Source: CAYVTD01 sp964454445
GTDB lineage: Bacteria > Bacteroidota > Ignavibacteria > Kapaibacteriales > UBA2268
NCBI GenBank assembly: GCA_964454445.1
Contig: CAYVTD010000022.1
Location: 1 to 51,742, forward strand
Length of the DNA stretch: 51,742 bases
Direction: 5' to 3'
Both the position numbers and the translations under genes were made by a program. The notes beneath the pieces were generated by a model. The model was given only the letters and a program-made list of their open reading frames with translations, was not told where the DNA came from and did not search any database. Shown piece by piece: positions 1-8,447 of the stretch. Position 1 is the stretch's first letter, and each line of letters opens with the position of its first letter.

Positions 1-1300
1 GTTCAATCATATCTTGAGTAACCCCCTTATTATTAATTACATCAGCATAGAAAAACGCGCTGTCTCTGATTCGGCGTTCTTTGGTTTGATGATCGACTGC
101 AATCAAACCAAACTTTGGGATCATTCCCTCCATCCATTCAAAATTGTCGAGTAAACTCCAATAATAATAACGTTGCACATCAACACCTTTTTCGCATAAC
201 TTGCTGATCATTTGCAAGTGACGAAAAATAAACATTTTTCTTTGTTTGTCGCTTTCGTCTGCTAATCCGTTTTCTGTTATATAAATCGGCATTTTATATT
301 TTCTAAACAAACTTTTACTTATAGTATATATGCCTTTTGGATAGATCTCCCAGCCGAGATCGCTTTCACTGCTATGTTGAACCTTTTCCTGTTTTCCAAA
401 AAATGTACTTGGTCTAAAGACAAAACTAATAACATCGCGAGTATAATAATTGATTCCGAGATATTCGCAATATCTTGTGTGTTTACCGAGAAAAGTGCGA
501 AAACCGGAGAGAGTGCGTGTCATTCCATTGATTAGTCCATAATTCAAAAATCTTTGAAACCAATAATCATAATATTTTGTCAACAACTTTTCCAATGGAG
601 TATTGTTTTTTGATTTAAAGATACGCATGTGGAGTGCAAAGCCAACTTTGGTATCTAAAAAACCAATGCTTTTTCTAATTTCGTGTATCTTGGAATATGC
701 CAGAGCGTGTGCTCTTATAAAATTATTGGCTCCGGTGAAGTATGCGCCAAGATTGTATTGCTCGCCAGGGGGCCATTTGCCATGTAAATAGCCAGCAAAC
801 AAATAGGTATTCGGCTCGTTGAAAGTGCACCAATCAGATACTAAATGCCTAAGATTGCGAACAACGAACTCGGTGTAATCAAGAAAGTATTTAACTGTTT
901 CTGGATTGAGCCAGGCACCGTTATTTTCAATCCATATTGGATTGGAAAAATGATGGAGTGTAATCAGTGGGGTAATGCCTGCATTTATTAGTTTCTCAAC
1001 CTCGTCCTTGTAGTGCAACAATGCCTGATCGCTTAAGGCGCCTTTTTCAGGTGCAATTCGCGACCATTCAATACTGAAGCGATAGGTTTGCATATTAAGT
1101 TTTTTTTGCAGACTAATGTCTTCATCTATGCATTGATAATGATCAGTTGTGTTGTCAGATATAGTGCTGTCTTCTGTTCTTCTTTCCTTCGTCCAATAAT
1201 ACCAACTGTTGTTCCTGTCGCCGCTTTCAATTTGCGTTGCAGACGTGGCTGTCCCCATTAGGAAATTCTCAGGCAGTTTAAATGGTTCAATTTTGTTCAT
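1..1300 (-). CDS. GH1 family beta-glucosidase, partial (3' end beyond the window)
   Basis: About 433 residues are visible, starting at an ATG at 1300 and running off the left edge with no stop. The chain follows the glycoside hydrolase family 1 TIM barrel throughout: an N-terminal PENFLMGTATSATQIE strand, the acid/base motif TFNEPN with its Glu at about residue 162, and the nucleophile motif ITENG with its Glu at about residue 343. Family members are usually about 440-460 residues, so only a short C-terminal tail is missing. There is no signal peptide, so a cytoplasmic enzyme hydrolysing beta-glucosides or beta-galactosides taken up by the cell is likely. The exact sugar specificity cannot be read from the sequence. 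It is divergent from the nitroreductase gene, with a 210-base AT-rich intergenic region. No strong Shine-Dalgarno is seen. Confidence 0.93.
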   Translation of the reverse strand, partial: MNKIEPFKLPENFLMGTATSATQIESGDRNNSWYYWTKERRTEDSTISDNTTDHYQCIDEDISLQKKLNMQTYRFSIEWSRIAPEKGALSDQALLHYKDEVEKLINAGITPLITLHHFSNPIWIENNGAWLNPETVKYFLDYTEFVVRNLRHLVSDWCTFNEPNTYLFAGYLHGKWPPGEQYNLGAYFTGANNFIRAHALAYSKIHEIRKSIGFLDTKVGFALHMRIFKSKNNTPLEKLLTKYYDYWFQRFLNYGLINGMTRTLSGFRTFLGKHTRYCEYLGINYYTRDVISFVFRPSTFFGKQEKVQHSSESDLGWEIYPKGIYTISKSLFRKYKMPIYITENGLADESDKQRKMFIFRHLQMISKLCEKGVDVQRYYYWSLLDNFEWMEGMIPKFGLIAVDHQTKERRIRDSAFFYADVINNKGVTQDMIE

Positions 1301-1510
1301 CAAAGGTGTTTATTAAGGTTTTCTTTTAAATCAAATTTTCAAAACTTATAATTTAAGGATAATAATTCATATAGGCAAATATGATTAAAAATTTGTTAGA
1401 ACTTATTTCGTTTCAGAAATATAATGTATATGCAATCTAAAAATTTCAAGCAGTCGATAATTGTATTAGGTTTTTTATTTTAAAGTTTCATAAATAAAAC
1501 AAAAAGAATT

Positions 1511-2113
1511 ATGCTAATAAAAAAAGCAATTGTAAGCGAAGAAATTGACGGTTTACTTGCCCGGCGCTGGAGTTGTCGTTCGTTTAATCCAGAAATCGCC
1601 GTAAGTCGGGAGCAGATCATATCAATTTGCGAAGCAGGCAGGTGGGCCCCATCTTGTTATGGTGATGAACCTTGGCGCTTCATCGTTTGGGATAAACAAA
1701 ATGACCCGGTAAATTACAAGAAAGGGTTCGATTGTTTAGGCGAATGGAATCAGGGTTGGGTGAAAAATGCTCCAATTCTTATGGCGGCATTTGCAGACAA
1801 CCAATTTCGCAAAAACAAAAAGCCAAACAGATGGTCGCAATTCGATACAGGCGCCTCTTGCGAAAACATCTATCTTCAAGCTGTTTCACTCGGCTTGATG
1901 GCGCATCCCATGGGTGGTTTTGACCGTATCAAACTCCAATATGTTTTCAATATACCAGAAAACTATACTCCGATGGTGATGATAGCTATTGGTGCTCAAA
2001 CTGAAGCAGACACATTGGAACCGACATACCGTGAAAACGAATTAGAACCACGTTCCCGAAGACCTCTCGGCGAAACTTTTTTCATCGGCCAATGGGGGAA
2101 AGCTATACTTTAG
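1511..2113 (+). CDS. Nitroreductase family protein
   Basis: A 200-residue protein of the FMN-dependent nitroreductase fold. It shows the N-terminal RRWSCRSF segment (the usual phosphate-binding Arg-x-Ser-x-Arg-x-Phe region), the AGRWAPSCYGDEPWRF block typical of the flavin-binding region, and the GASCENIYLQAVSLGL helix of the dimer interface. Family members reduce nitro groups, quinones or enals with NAD(P)H in the cytoplasm, and the substrate here is unknown. Length is normal for the family. It stands alone, divergent from the beta-glucosidase and convergent with sixA, which ends 41 bases downstream. Confidence 0.9.
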   Translation: MLIKKAIVSEEIDGLLARRWSCRSFNPEIAVSREQIISICEAGRWAPSCYGDEPWRFIVWDKQNDPVNYKKGFDCLGEWNQGWVKNAPILMAAFADNQFRKNKKPNRWSQFDTGASCENIYLQAVSLGLMAHPMGGFDRIKLQYVFNIPENYTPMVMIAIGAQTEADTLEPTYRENELEPRSRRPLGETFFIGQWGKAIL

Positions 2114-2154
2114 CTTACAAGATACAATAAAGTAGTGTGAGAATTGAAAAAAAC

Positions 2155-2658
2155 TTATTTGCTGAAATATTTACGTGGATAAATGTAGAAACGCATAGTG
2201 CCGTTTTGATCGTCGATGTCAGCCCATTTATCGACCTTTTTGAAATCGATGCAAGTAACCCCGCATGTTGGAATATTGTCGAAGGAATTACCAGAAAGAT
2301 AGGATGTCAAATGTGTAATATCCGGATTATGCCCGAAAAGCATAACGGTGTTATAAGAATTATCAGTTTTTTTGAGCAATCTCAGTATTTCAGAGAAGCC
2401 ACTATTGTATATCAATTCCTTTTGCGAAATGTTCGAATCAACAATACCTTGCTCTTTGGCGAAATATTTGGCTGTTGTGAGAGCCCTGTTAGCGGGTGAA
2501 GATATAATTAGGTCAGCTTTTATACCTTTTTCTCTCGTAATTTGTGCCATATAAGGAGCATCTCGCTCGCCACGTTTGTTTAAGGTGCGTTCAAAATCTG
2601 AACAACTGGGGTCGTCCCAGCTCGACTTGGCGTGCCTTACTATGACCAATGTTTTCAT
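2155..2658 (-). CDS. sixA: SixA-like phosphohistidine phosphatase (histidine phosphatase superfamily)
   Basis: A 167-residue protein that opens with the catalytic RHAKSSW motif (phospho-accepting His near residue 9) and carries the later GHNPD motif supplying the second His. Both are characteristic of the SixA branch of the phosphoglycerate-mutase-like superfamily. SixA enzymes dephosphorylate phosphohistidine on phosphotransfer proteins in the cytoplasm. Here the partner is not visible, and the nearest histidine kinase is about 21 kb away. Its ATG overlaps the stop of the upstream LCP gene by four bases (ATGA), so the two are probably translationally coupled. Some relatives act on small phosphates, so the substrate is less certain than the fold. 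Confidence 0.88.
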   Translation of the reverse strand: MKTLVIVRHAKSSWDDPSCSDFERTLNKRGERDAPYMAQITREKGIKADLIISSPANRALTTAKYFAKEQGIVDSNISQKELIYNSGFSEILRLLKKTDNSYNTVMLFGHNPDITHLTSYLSGNSFDNIPTCGVTCIDFKKVDKWADIDDQNGTMRFYIYPRKYFSK

Positions 2659-4004
2659 TGACTACTTCCTTGTTTTAAAATGGTAGTGGAATTACTTCCT
2701 TCAGAAACAGAATCTATGAACCCATTGCTCGAAAACAATTTTTTCTCGGCTTCAATTACTCTTTTTATGTTTTCTTCTGAAGCAAAATCCTTCTTTTTGC
2801 GGTAAGCATTGGCTAGCAGAGAGCTGATTTCGGAGCGAATTTTGATTCTTAAACTCAGATCTCGAATTTGAAACCAAGCTCGTTGGTCGAAATAAGTCCT
2901 TAACTTGCTTATTACTCTTGTCGGATTCTTTGCCGAATCGAGGGCGGCTTGCTCTATCGCATTTTGAAGTATATTTATAACCCTGCTCTCAGTTCTATCC
3001 GGTTTTGCTGGATCTCTATGCTTTTGGCTATATGCACTAAGTTTGTGGGTAATTGCATCCATTGTAACTGGATCTGAAAAATCGTATATTTTATAGTTTA
3101 TTGGTATGGCTGGTCTGACACGAACAGTAATATTGTTGGAGTTTGTGGTGAGTTTGTTTTTTTCTAATTCACCTATTATATACTTTGCTCTCTCGAAAGT
3201 AAGGTTGGTATTTACCATAATAAGCCCACCACGAAGGATGAGGTCGCTGAAAAAACCAGTAACTTTCCCAAATTGGCGGAAAATCTGTTGTCTGATGAAT
3301 TGCCCCTGGTTGTAACTTCTTTGATAATCATCGCCACCGAGCACTTGCCTCGAACGCAAAACTTGCAAGGCGTCGTTGCTGTTTTTATAGCCCAAAAACT
3401 CTAAAATTCCCATAGCTTGGGAAAAACCTAACTCAATGTAATAGTGAATTTTATCAAGCCTGGCAATTCTGGCGACTTCTTTTAAATATTGCTCCCTGCC
3501 TCTGGCAGGGTAAACATTTGTCAGTCGATTAAGATCCAGAGTATCGTTTGGCTCAAAGCCACAGTCGGCATAAGTATCGCGTGGAATGGAAGTTATTTCG
3601 ATAATGCCTTTGTCGATTATTATTGATAAAACGTGGTTGGCATCTGCATGCTTATATGAAGAACCAAGACGCGAGTCAACTCCGATAACAGATATATTTA
3701 TTCGTCTTCCATCGAAAATTCTTTTCACTGTTTGCTTGCCCGCTTCGTCATCTATGCTATAAGGTATTTCTAGATCGCCAGCATCGCTTACTCTGATAAC
3801 CCTTACATTTGTATCTTCATCGCTAACAATTGCTTTTATGAAATTAGTGTCAATTTTACTCTGTGTTTTTTTCTGTGAATGATTGGCATCGGCGCTATGT
3901 TTATTAGAAAAAAAGGGTAAGATAATCCATAGTGCGACAGCAATACCTGCCATTGAGATGAAAAATGTAGCAACTATTGTCTTTTTTCTTGATTTCGTTT
4001 CCAT
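2655..4004 (-). CDS. LytR-CpsA-Psr (LCP) family protein
   Basis: A 449-residue membrane-anchored protein. Residues about 9-32 form one hydrophobic helix after a basic N-terminus (KSRKK), giving a cytoplasmic N-terminus and an extracytoplasmic body. The LCP domain follows, with RRINISVIGVDSR, then ITSIPRDTY and later RSRQVLGGDDYQRSYNQGQ. These match the conserved Arg and Asp residues that bind polyprenyl pyrophosphate and Mg2+ in the family. LCP enzymes transfer undecaprenyl-linked polymers to cell wall or other acceptors; the acceptor in a diderm is unclear. The C-terminal 130 residues are helical and family-atypical. The gene is first in a two-gene unit with sixA, overlapping it by four bases. 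Confidence 0.85.
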   Translation of the reverse strand: METKSRKKTIVATFFISMAGIAVALWIILPFFSNKHSADANHSQKKTQSKIDTNFIKAIVSDEDTNVRVIRVSDAGDLEIPYSIDDEAGKQTVKRIFDGRRINISVIGVDSRLGSSYKHADANHVLSIIIDKGIIEITSIPRDTYADCGFEPNDTLDLNRLTNVYPARGREQYLKEVARIARLDKIHYYIELGFSQAMGILEFLGYKNSNDALQVLRSRQVLGGDDYQRSYNQGQFIRQQIFRQFGKVTGFFSDLILRGGLIMVNTNLTFERAKYIIGELEKNKLTTNSNNITVRVRPAIPINYKIYDFSDPVTMDAITHKLSAYSQKHRDPAKPDRTESRVINILQNAIEQAALDSAKNPTRVISKLRTYFDQRAWFQIRDLSLRIKIRSEISSLLANAYRKKKDFASEENIKRVIEAEKKLFSSNGFIDSVSEGSNSTTILKQGSSQ

Positions 4005-4140
4005 TACTTCTGTCTATATATTTATTTCTGAAAAAAAACCTTATTAGTAAAAAATTTATATTTATATTAATTAAAAATTCTAAATAACGAGTTACAAAAA
4101 TATCGAAAAGCATCGAAATAAAAAACTGCTACACTTTTTA

Positions 4141-4181
4141 ATATTGTAAATATATTTAATATTGTAAATATATTTAATATT
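4141..4181. repeat. 18-bp AT-rich direct repeat, about 2.2 copies
   Basis: Two perfect consecutive copies of an 18-base unit (ATATTGTAAATATATTTA at 4141-4158 and 4159-4176) are followed by the start of a third. It lies in the 300-base intergenic region between the LCP gene and tRNA-Lys. The rest of that region, 4005-4257, is AT-rich with no ORF or structure I can support. Confidence 0.8.
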
Positions 4182-4257
4182 ATAAGTTTCTTGTTTAAAA
4201 AAATGTTTTCGTTGTTTTCCTAATTGCACACATCAAAAATTTTTTAATAAAAAAATA

Positions 4258-4289
4258 TTTGGAAATTCTAAAGATTATTCTTAATTTTG
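4258..4289 (+). promoter_or_regulatory. Bacteroidota-type promoter for tRNA-Lys
   Basis: A TTTG at 4258-4261 is followed after 20 bases by TAATTTTG at 4282-4289, matching the TTTG/N19-21/TAnnTTTG pattern used by the primary sigma factor of Bacteroidota. Transcription would begin near 4296, about nine bases before the mature tRNA. The placement directly ahead of a stable RNA gene makes this the best supported promoter in the window. Confidence 0.72.
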
Positions 4290-4304
4290 TAGTCTTTAAG
4301 AAAA

Positions 4305-4377
4305 GATCCCGTAGCTCAGCAGGTAGAGCATTTGACTTTTAATCAAAGGGCCACAGGTTCGAATCCTGTCGGGATCA
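4305..4377 (+). tRNA. tRNA-Lys (anticodon UUU)
   Basis: A full 73-base cloverleaf. The acceptor stem is GATCCCG (4305-4311) with CGGGATC (4370-4376) and discriminator A4377. The D-arm contains AGCTCAGCAGGTAGAGC. The anticodon stem is TTTGA/TCAAA around the loop CTTTTAA with anticodon TTT at 4338-4340. The T-arm is ACAGG-TTCGAAT-CCTGT. CCA is not encoded. The gene is preceded by a promoter and followed by a strong hairpin terminator, so it is a single-gene transcript. Confidence 0.97.
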
Positions 4378-4388
4378 CAATTGCTTAT

Positions 4389-4430
4389 AAGAAATCCTTG
4401 TAAATGAAATATTTACAAGGATTTCTTTTT
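4389..4430 (+). terminator. Intrinsic terminator after tRNA-Lys
   Basis: A perfect 17-bp stem (4389-4405 with 4411-4427) with a five-base loop GAAAT, running into TTCTTTTT. It begins 11 bases after the tRNA. On the opposite strand it also lies just beyond the ftsK stop at 4444, but the T-run is better for the plus direction. Confidence 0.85.
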
Positions 4431-4443
4431 GGAAAAGCAATTT

Positions 4444-7400
4444 TTATAATATATCGTCTAAATCATATTCTGACATCAACAAGACTTGTCTTGCTTTGCT
4501 TCCGTCGAAAGGTCCGACAATGCCAGCATCTTCGAGTTCGTCGATTATTCTGCCAGCGCGGGCATAGCCAACTTTCATTCTGCGCTGGATTAGAGAGACA
4601 CTTGCAATTTGCTGCTGGATAACCAAACGTGCAGAATCCTCGAATAGCGGATCGCGGTCTTCTTTGCAAATTGCACCTGCAGAACTGTCTTTATCAATTA
4701 AAGAGGGTAAAACATAAGCTTCCGAATAACCTTCCTGATTGCCTATGAAATTGCAAATTGCTTCAACTTCGTCAGTAGAGATAAATGAGTTTTGGATGCG
4801 CAATGGTTTCGGATAGCCACCGGGTAAAAACAACATATCCCCATTTCCGAGCAGTTTCTCGGCTCCTATCAGGTCGAGAATTGTGCGAGAATCGATTTTC
4901 GAAGCCACAAGATAAGACATCCTTGCAGGAAAATTTGATTTGATGACGCCTGTTATAACATCTACACTTGGTCTTTGTGTTGCAACGACCAAATGAATGC
5001 CGACAGCCCTTGCAAGTTGAGCCAGCCGTGTGATAGGTGTCTCCACTTCTTTGCCGGCTGTTAGCATTAAATCGGCTAACTCGTCGATAATAACAACGAT
5101 ATATGGTATTTCGCGATGCTCAATATTTAGGTCGTTTTTGTACGTTCCTTGACGAACTTTTTGGTTGTAGTCGTTGATGTTTCGTTGTCCGACTCTTGAC
5201 AGAATACTGTAGCGATTGTCCATTTCAGAGCATAAAGAGTTAAGAACAATAACAGCATCGTCGGGGCTTGTTATAATAGAATTATCGATATCAGGCGAAA
5301 CTGCCAGGTAGTGATTGCGCAGTTGTGCATAATAGGTCATCTCGACCTTTTTAGGATCGATTATTACAAATTTTAGTTGACTTGGATGGAGTTTGAAAAG
5401 AAGTGAGCAAATTATAGTGTTGATGCCTACTGATTTCCCGGTTCCAGTTGAGCCAGCAATTAGCAAATGAGGCATTTTTGATAAATCGGCAGAATAGACC
5501 TCGCCTGAAATGGTCTTGCCTAGTGCTAAAGGCAAGTTGTAATCATTCTCGTAAAATTGTCTATTGCCGACAATACTACTGAAACGCACAATCGAAGGAT
5601 TTTGATTTGGGATTTCGATACCTACAGTACCCTTTCCCGGGACAGGTGCAATTATCCTAATACCACGTGCTTTCAATGCCATTGCAATGTCGTCTGTCAA
5701 ACTTTCTATGCGACTTATCTTAATGCCAGGGGCAGGCACGAACTCATATTGTGTAACTACCGGACCAGGTGTAACAGTAAGATTCTCTATGTAAATCTTA
5801 AATGTTTCCAATTTTTCTTGCAAGATCTGAGCGTTTCGGTTCAACTCGTCCTCATCGATTTCGAAACCATCGGGTTGTTCGACTAATATTCCCAATGGCA
5901 ATCGTTTATATTCGATTTTCTCGTCGTGAATCTCTGTACTTAATGGAAAAACAGGCTTATTTTCAATTTTTTCCGGCTTTTGAACCGTTACTTTCAATGG
6001 TCTAGGCTTAGATACATCATTCGTTAATAATTCATTTTCCTCAAAAACATCTTCATTTAAATCGGTGGAAGTCGCTTTGTAATCATTATCACTTTGCTCA
6101 TTAGAAGATTCTTCCGATTTATAATTAAAGTCATAAGAATTTTGTTCTGATAATTCTTCTGTCTCGTCATTAGAATCAATTGTAATAGAAGGAGCTATGG
6201 GTGTTGTCTCATTTGAAAACGTTGTGTCCAATTTTATATCACCTTTGCGATAATTGTTTAATTTATCTTGCTCAAAGGTTTGTGTATAAGCTACATCAAT
6301 TTGTTGTTGGTTGTTGTCTGACTCTTCTGAAGTCATTTGTTCATATTCTATCGTATTTTTTTGTTTTATATATTCGAAATCATTATTGTTTTCTTTGTAT
6401 TTTTCATCATAGCTTACGTAAGGATCATTGTTTTTAAAGCAATTAGGGTTCTTTTTTATATCAAATCCTGGTCTGTTAATTTCAACAGAGAATTTGCTAG
6501 AGATAATTCTTGCAATATCATCAGAATTATTGTTAATAAAAGTTAGTTCATTTTTGCCATTGCCAGAATCGATATTATAGCCATTATTATTTTCTTCAAT
6601 GCTATCACTGTCAATAATACTATCAGAAATGTTATCATTTTCAGAAATTTCTCCATCTTGTTCTAAATGGTCTGTAAGATTGTCATTGTTTTTCTTTGCA
6701 AAAGCTTTTGCTTTGATTTTAAAAGCGAGATTTGCAATGTTAGCAACAGATTTAATAGCATAAGGCTTTGCGGCATTATAATATTTTCCATAATCAATAT
6801 CTGTTCCAAGGAAAAAAGTAATTCCTAAAGCAGCAGAACAAACAATGACGGTGCCAGCAGAACCGATAAGGTCATTCAAAACATTAGCAATTAGCTGCCC
6901 TAGTGCTCCGCTCCATTCTTTTGCCAGATAAGCGAACCAATCGAGATGTCCTATCGCCCCCATCATCGACGAAAATAGAGAAGCAATTAGCAAAAAAAAG
7001 AATGTTTTAATTATCACTTTTTCCGGGATGTGAAAACGCTGGAACAACTGCTTTGCCCACCAAAGCATAACAATAGGGATAAGCAATGCGGCATAACCAA
7101 AAGTTGAATTATAAAGGAAATGCGAGATAATAGCCCCGATAATGCCAAGCCAATTTTTTGTGGTCTCTGCCTTGGCTGCAATAGCGCTATCGCCCGCGAC
7201 AACTTGAACAAGTTCCTTAAAGCTAATCTCGGTGTTTACCTCATCGGTTGCTGTATAAGAAAGCATAGCCATCAAAAGCAGAATGCTAAATATGGATAAA
7301 AGTGCTGCAATTACCAACACTTGCTTTTTACGCTTTCTTTCTAAAAAAGCATTTTGATCTTCTTTAGTAATTTTTGAGTTCTGCTTCCTCGTAGTCTGGG

Positions 7401-7461
7401 ATTGGCGTGTATTGATAAAGCTGCTGTTTCTACTAATAGTAGAATTTACGTTGGAATGCAT
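4444..7461 (-). CDS. ftsK: DNA translocase FtsK/SpoIIIE
   Basis: A 1005-residue chromosome translocase of the division septum. The N-terminal part (about residues 45-220) contains four hydrophobic segments. Then comes a low-complexity linker of roughly 270 residues rich in Asn, Asp, Glu and Ser. The C-terminal motor has the alpha/beta FtsK core with Walker A GSTGTGKS at about residue 670, the Walker B region VVIIDELADL and ATQRPSVDVITG. The DNA-orienting gamma winged helix at the end (VSLIQRRMKVGYARAGRIIDEL in part) would read polar chromosomal sequences. A purine-rich AAGGGGGAT lies just upstream of the ATG. It is downstream of comB on the same strand, 73 bases away. Length is normal to slightly long because of the linker. 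Confidence 0.96.
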   Translation of the reverse strand: MHSNVNSTISRNSSFINTRQSQTTRKQNSKITKEDQNAFLERKRKKQVLVIAALLSIFSILLLMAMLSYTATDEVNTEISFKELVQVVAGDSAIAAKAETTKNWLGIIGAIISHFLYNSTFGYAALLIPIVMLWWAKQLFQRFHIPEKVIIKTFFFLLIASLFSSMMGAIGHLDWFAYLAKEWSGALGQLIANVLNDLIGSAGTVIVCSAALGITFFLGTDIDYGKYYNAAKPYAIKSVANIANLAFKIKAKAFAKKNNDNLTDHLEQDGEISENDNISDSIIDSDSIEENNNGYNIDSGNGKNELTFINNNSDDIARIISSKFSVEINRPGFDIKKNPNCFKNNDPYVSYDEKYKENNNDFEYIKQKNTIEYEQMTSEESDNNQQQIDVAYTQTFEQDKLNNYRKGDIKLDTTFSNETTPIAPSITIDSNDETEELSEQNSYDFNYKSEESSNEQSDNDYKATSTDLNEDVFEENELLTNDVSKPRPLKVTVQKPEKIENKPVFPLSTEIHDEKIEYKRLPLGILVEQPDGFEIDEDELNRNAQILQEKLETFKIYIENLTVTPGPVVTQYEFVPAPGIKISRIESLTDDIAMALKARGIRIIAPVPGKGTVGIEIPNQNPSIVRFSSIVGNRQFYENDYNLPLALGKTISGEVYSADLSKMPHLLIAGSTGTGKSVGINTIICSLLFKLHPSQLKFVIIDPKKVEMTYYAQLRNHYLAVSPDIDNSIITSPDDAVIVLNSLCSEMDNRYSILSRVGQRNINDYNQKVRQGTYKNDLNIEHREIPYIVVIIDELADLMLTAGKEVETPITRLAQLARAVGIHLVVATQRPSVDVITGVIKSNFPARMSYLVASKIDSRTILDLIGAEKLLGNGDMLFLPGGYPKPLRIQNSFISTDEVEAICNFIGNQEGYSEAYVLPSLIDKDSSAGAICKEDRDPLFEDSARLVIQQQIASVSLIQRRMKVGYARAGRIIDELEDAGIVGPFDGSKARQVLLMSEYDLDDIL

Positions 7462-7534
7462 AAGATCCCCCTTAACTGATAATGATATTTTTTCCTCTTT
7501 AGTATAGATTTGAAATAAAATGCTGCTTTTATTA

Positions 7535-8266
7535 TCAAACCTTTATTATATTACCGGATATAACCGGTAGAACTGGGTACATGTTACGAGTGAGCGACAT
7601 TTCAATATCTTCGCTCAAGCCTAATTCCATAAGCCATCGCGAGTGTTCTCTTTCCTTAATAAATTGTTCCAAACTCATAGAATGGAAATCAAACACAGTC
7701 ATAGCTAAATGCGCAGTGTCACTAAGTTCGGCATAAAAATAAGAATTACTTAGCTCGCTGATAAAGCTCCCAGCACAAAGCAGATCCTCATAAGAAAGCC
7801 TGCCGTCGTTGCCTGCACATAAAAAAGTAACATTACATTTTTCGCTATCAATAACATTTTTTAAATACTTGATCACTATATCCATATTGACAAAGCCGCC
7901 AATGATTTTTTGCTTCGCTTGTTTTCCTTTTTGAAAAAGCTTCGTACCGTTTGTTGTTGTAATGATAACTGATTTTCCTTTGACAGCCTGCCCGGAGTAC
8001 TCACTTGGAGAGTTGCCTGCATCGAAATTTGTTGGTTTGATGCAATTTCGTTCGCCTCCAAGAAAACGGGTTTCCCTGCTCAGGTTATTATATATTCTAG
8101 ATGCTCGTTCGAGCGATTCGACAGCTACAACCTCTTTTGCTCCATTATGGAGTGCAGCGCAAATTGATGTTCCTGCCCGAAGAACATCTATCATTACAAG
8201 AATGGTATCTTTAAAAAGATTTTCTGTTTCGACAAAATCCTGTGTAATATAGCAATCAATTCTCAT
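7535..8266 (-). CDS. comB: ComB-like 2-phosphosulfolactate phosphatase
   Basis: A 243-residue protein with the ComB family blocks in order: MIDVLRAGTSICAAL at about residues 25-39, the NSPSEY turn, the TTTNGT strand, LCAGNDGRLSYEDLLCAGSF, and a final domain. ComB is an Mg2+-dependent acid phosphatase that releases sulfolactate from 2-phosphosulfolactate, known from coenzyme M synthesis and from bacterial sulfolactate formation. No other gene of sulfonate metabolism (comA, comC, comDE) is in the window, so its role here is an inference from the family only. A TACATTTG minus-10-like box on the minus strand (8286-8293) sits 20 bases above the ATG, but I see no matching upstream box. Confidence 0.85.
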   Translation of the reverse strand: MRIDCYITQDFVETENLFKDTILVMIDVLRAGTSICAALHNGAKEVVAVESLERASRIYNNLSRETRFLGGERNCIKPTNFDAGNSPSEYSGQAVKGKSVIITTTNGTKLFQKGKQAKQKIIGGFVNMDIVIKYLKNVIDSEKCNVTFLCAGNDGRLSYEDLLCAGSFISELSNSYFYAELSDTAHLAMTVFDFHSMSLEQFIKEREHSRWLMELGLSEDIEMSLTRNMYPVLPVISGNIIKV

Positions 8267-8447
8267 TTTATATATTGCTTAAATACAAATGTAAACAAAA
8301 AGCAAATAATTTCATTATTATTTTTAACTTTCATAAGAAATTTTTTCATTGCTTCAAATATAGTCAAAAATTCTCAAATGAGAAAACTGATTTTTATATA
8401 TGAAAAAAAGTATATCGGGATAAAAAATAAAAAAATCGAATAATGAA

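Noticed and set aside
2137..2499. 120-codon plus-strand ORF opposite sixA
   Set aside because: It lies entirely antisense to the clear SixA motifs and has no recognisable features of its own.
8286..8293. Promoter for comB
   Set aside because: The TAnnTTTG-type box is present on the minus strand, but no TTTG is found at the right distance, so I do not list it as a feature.
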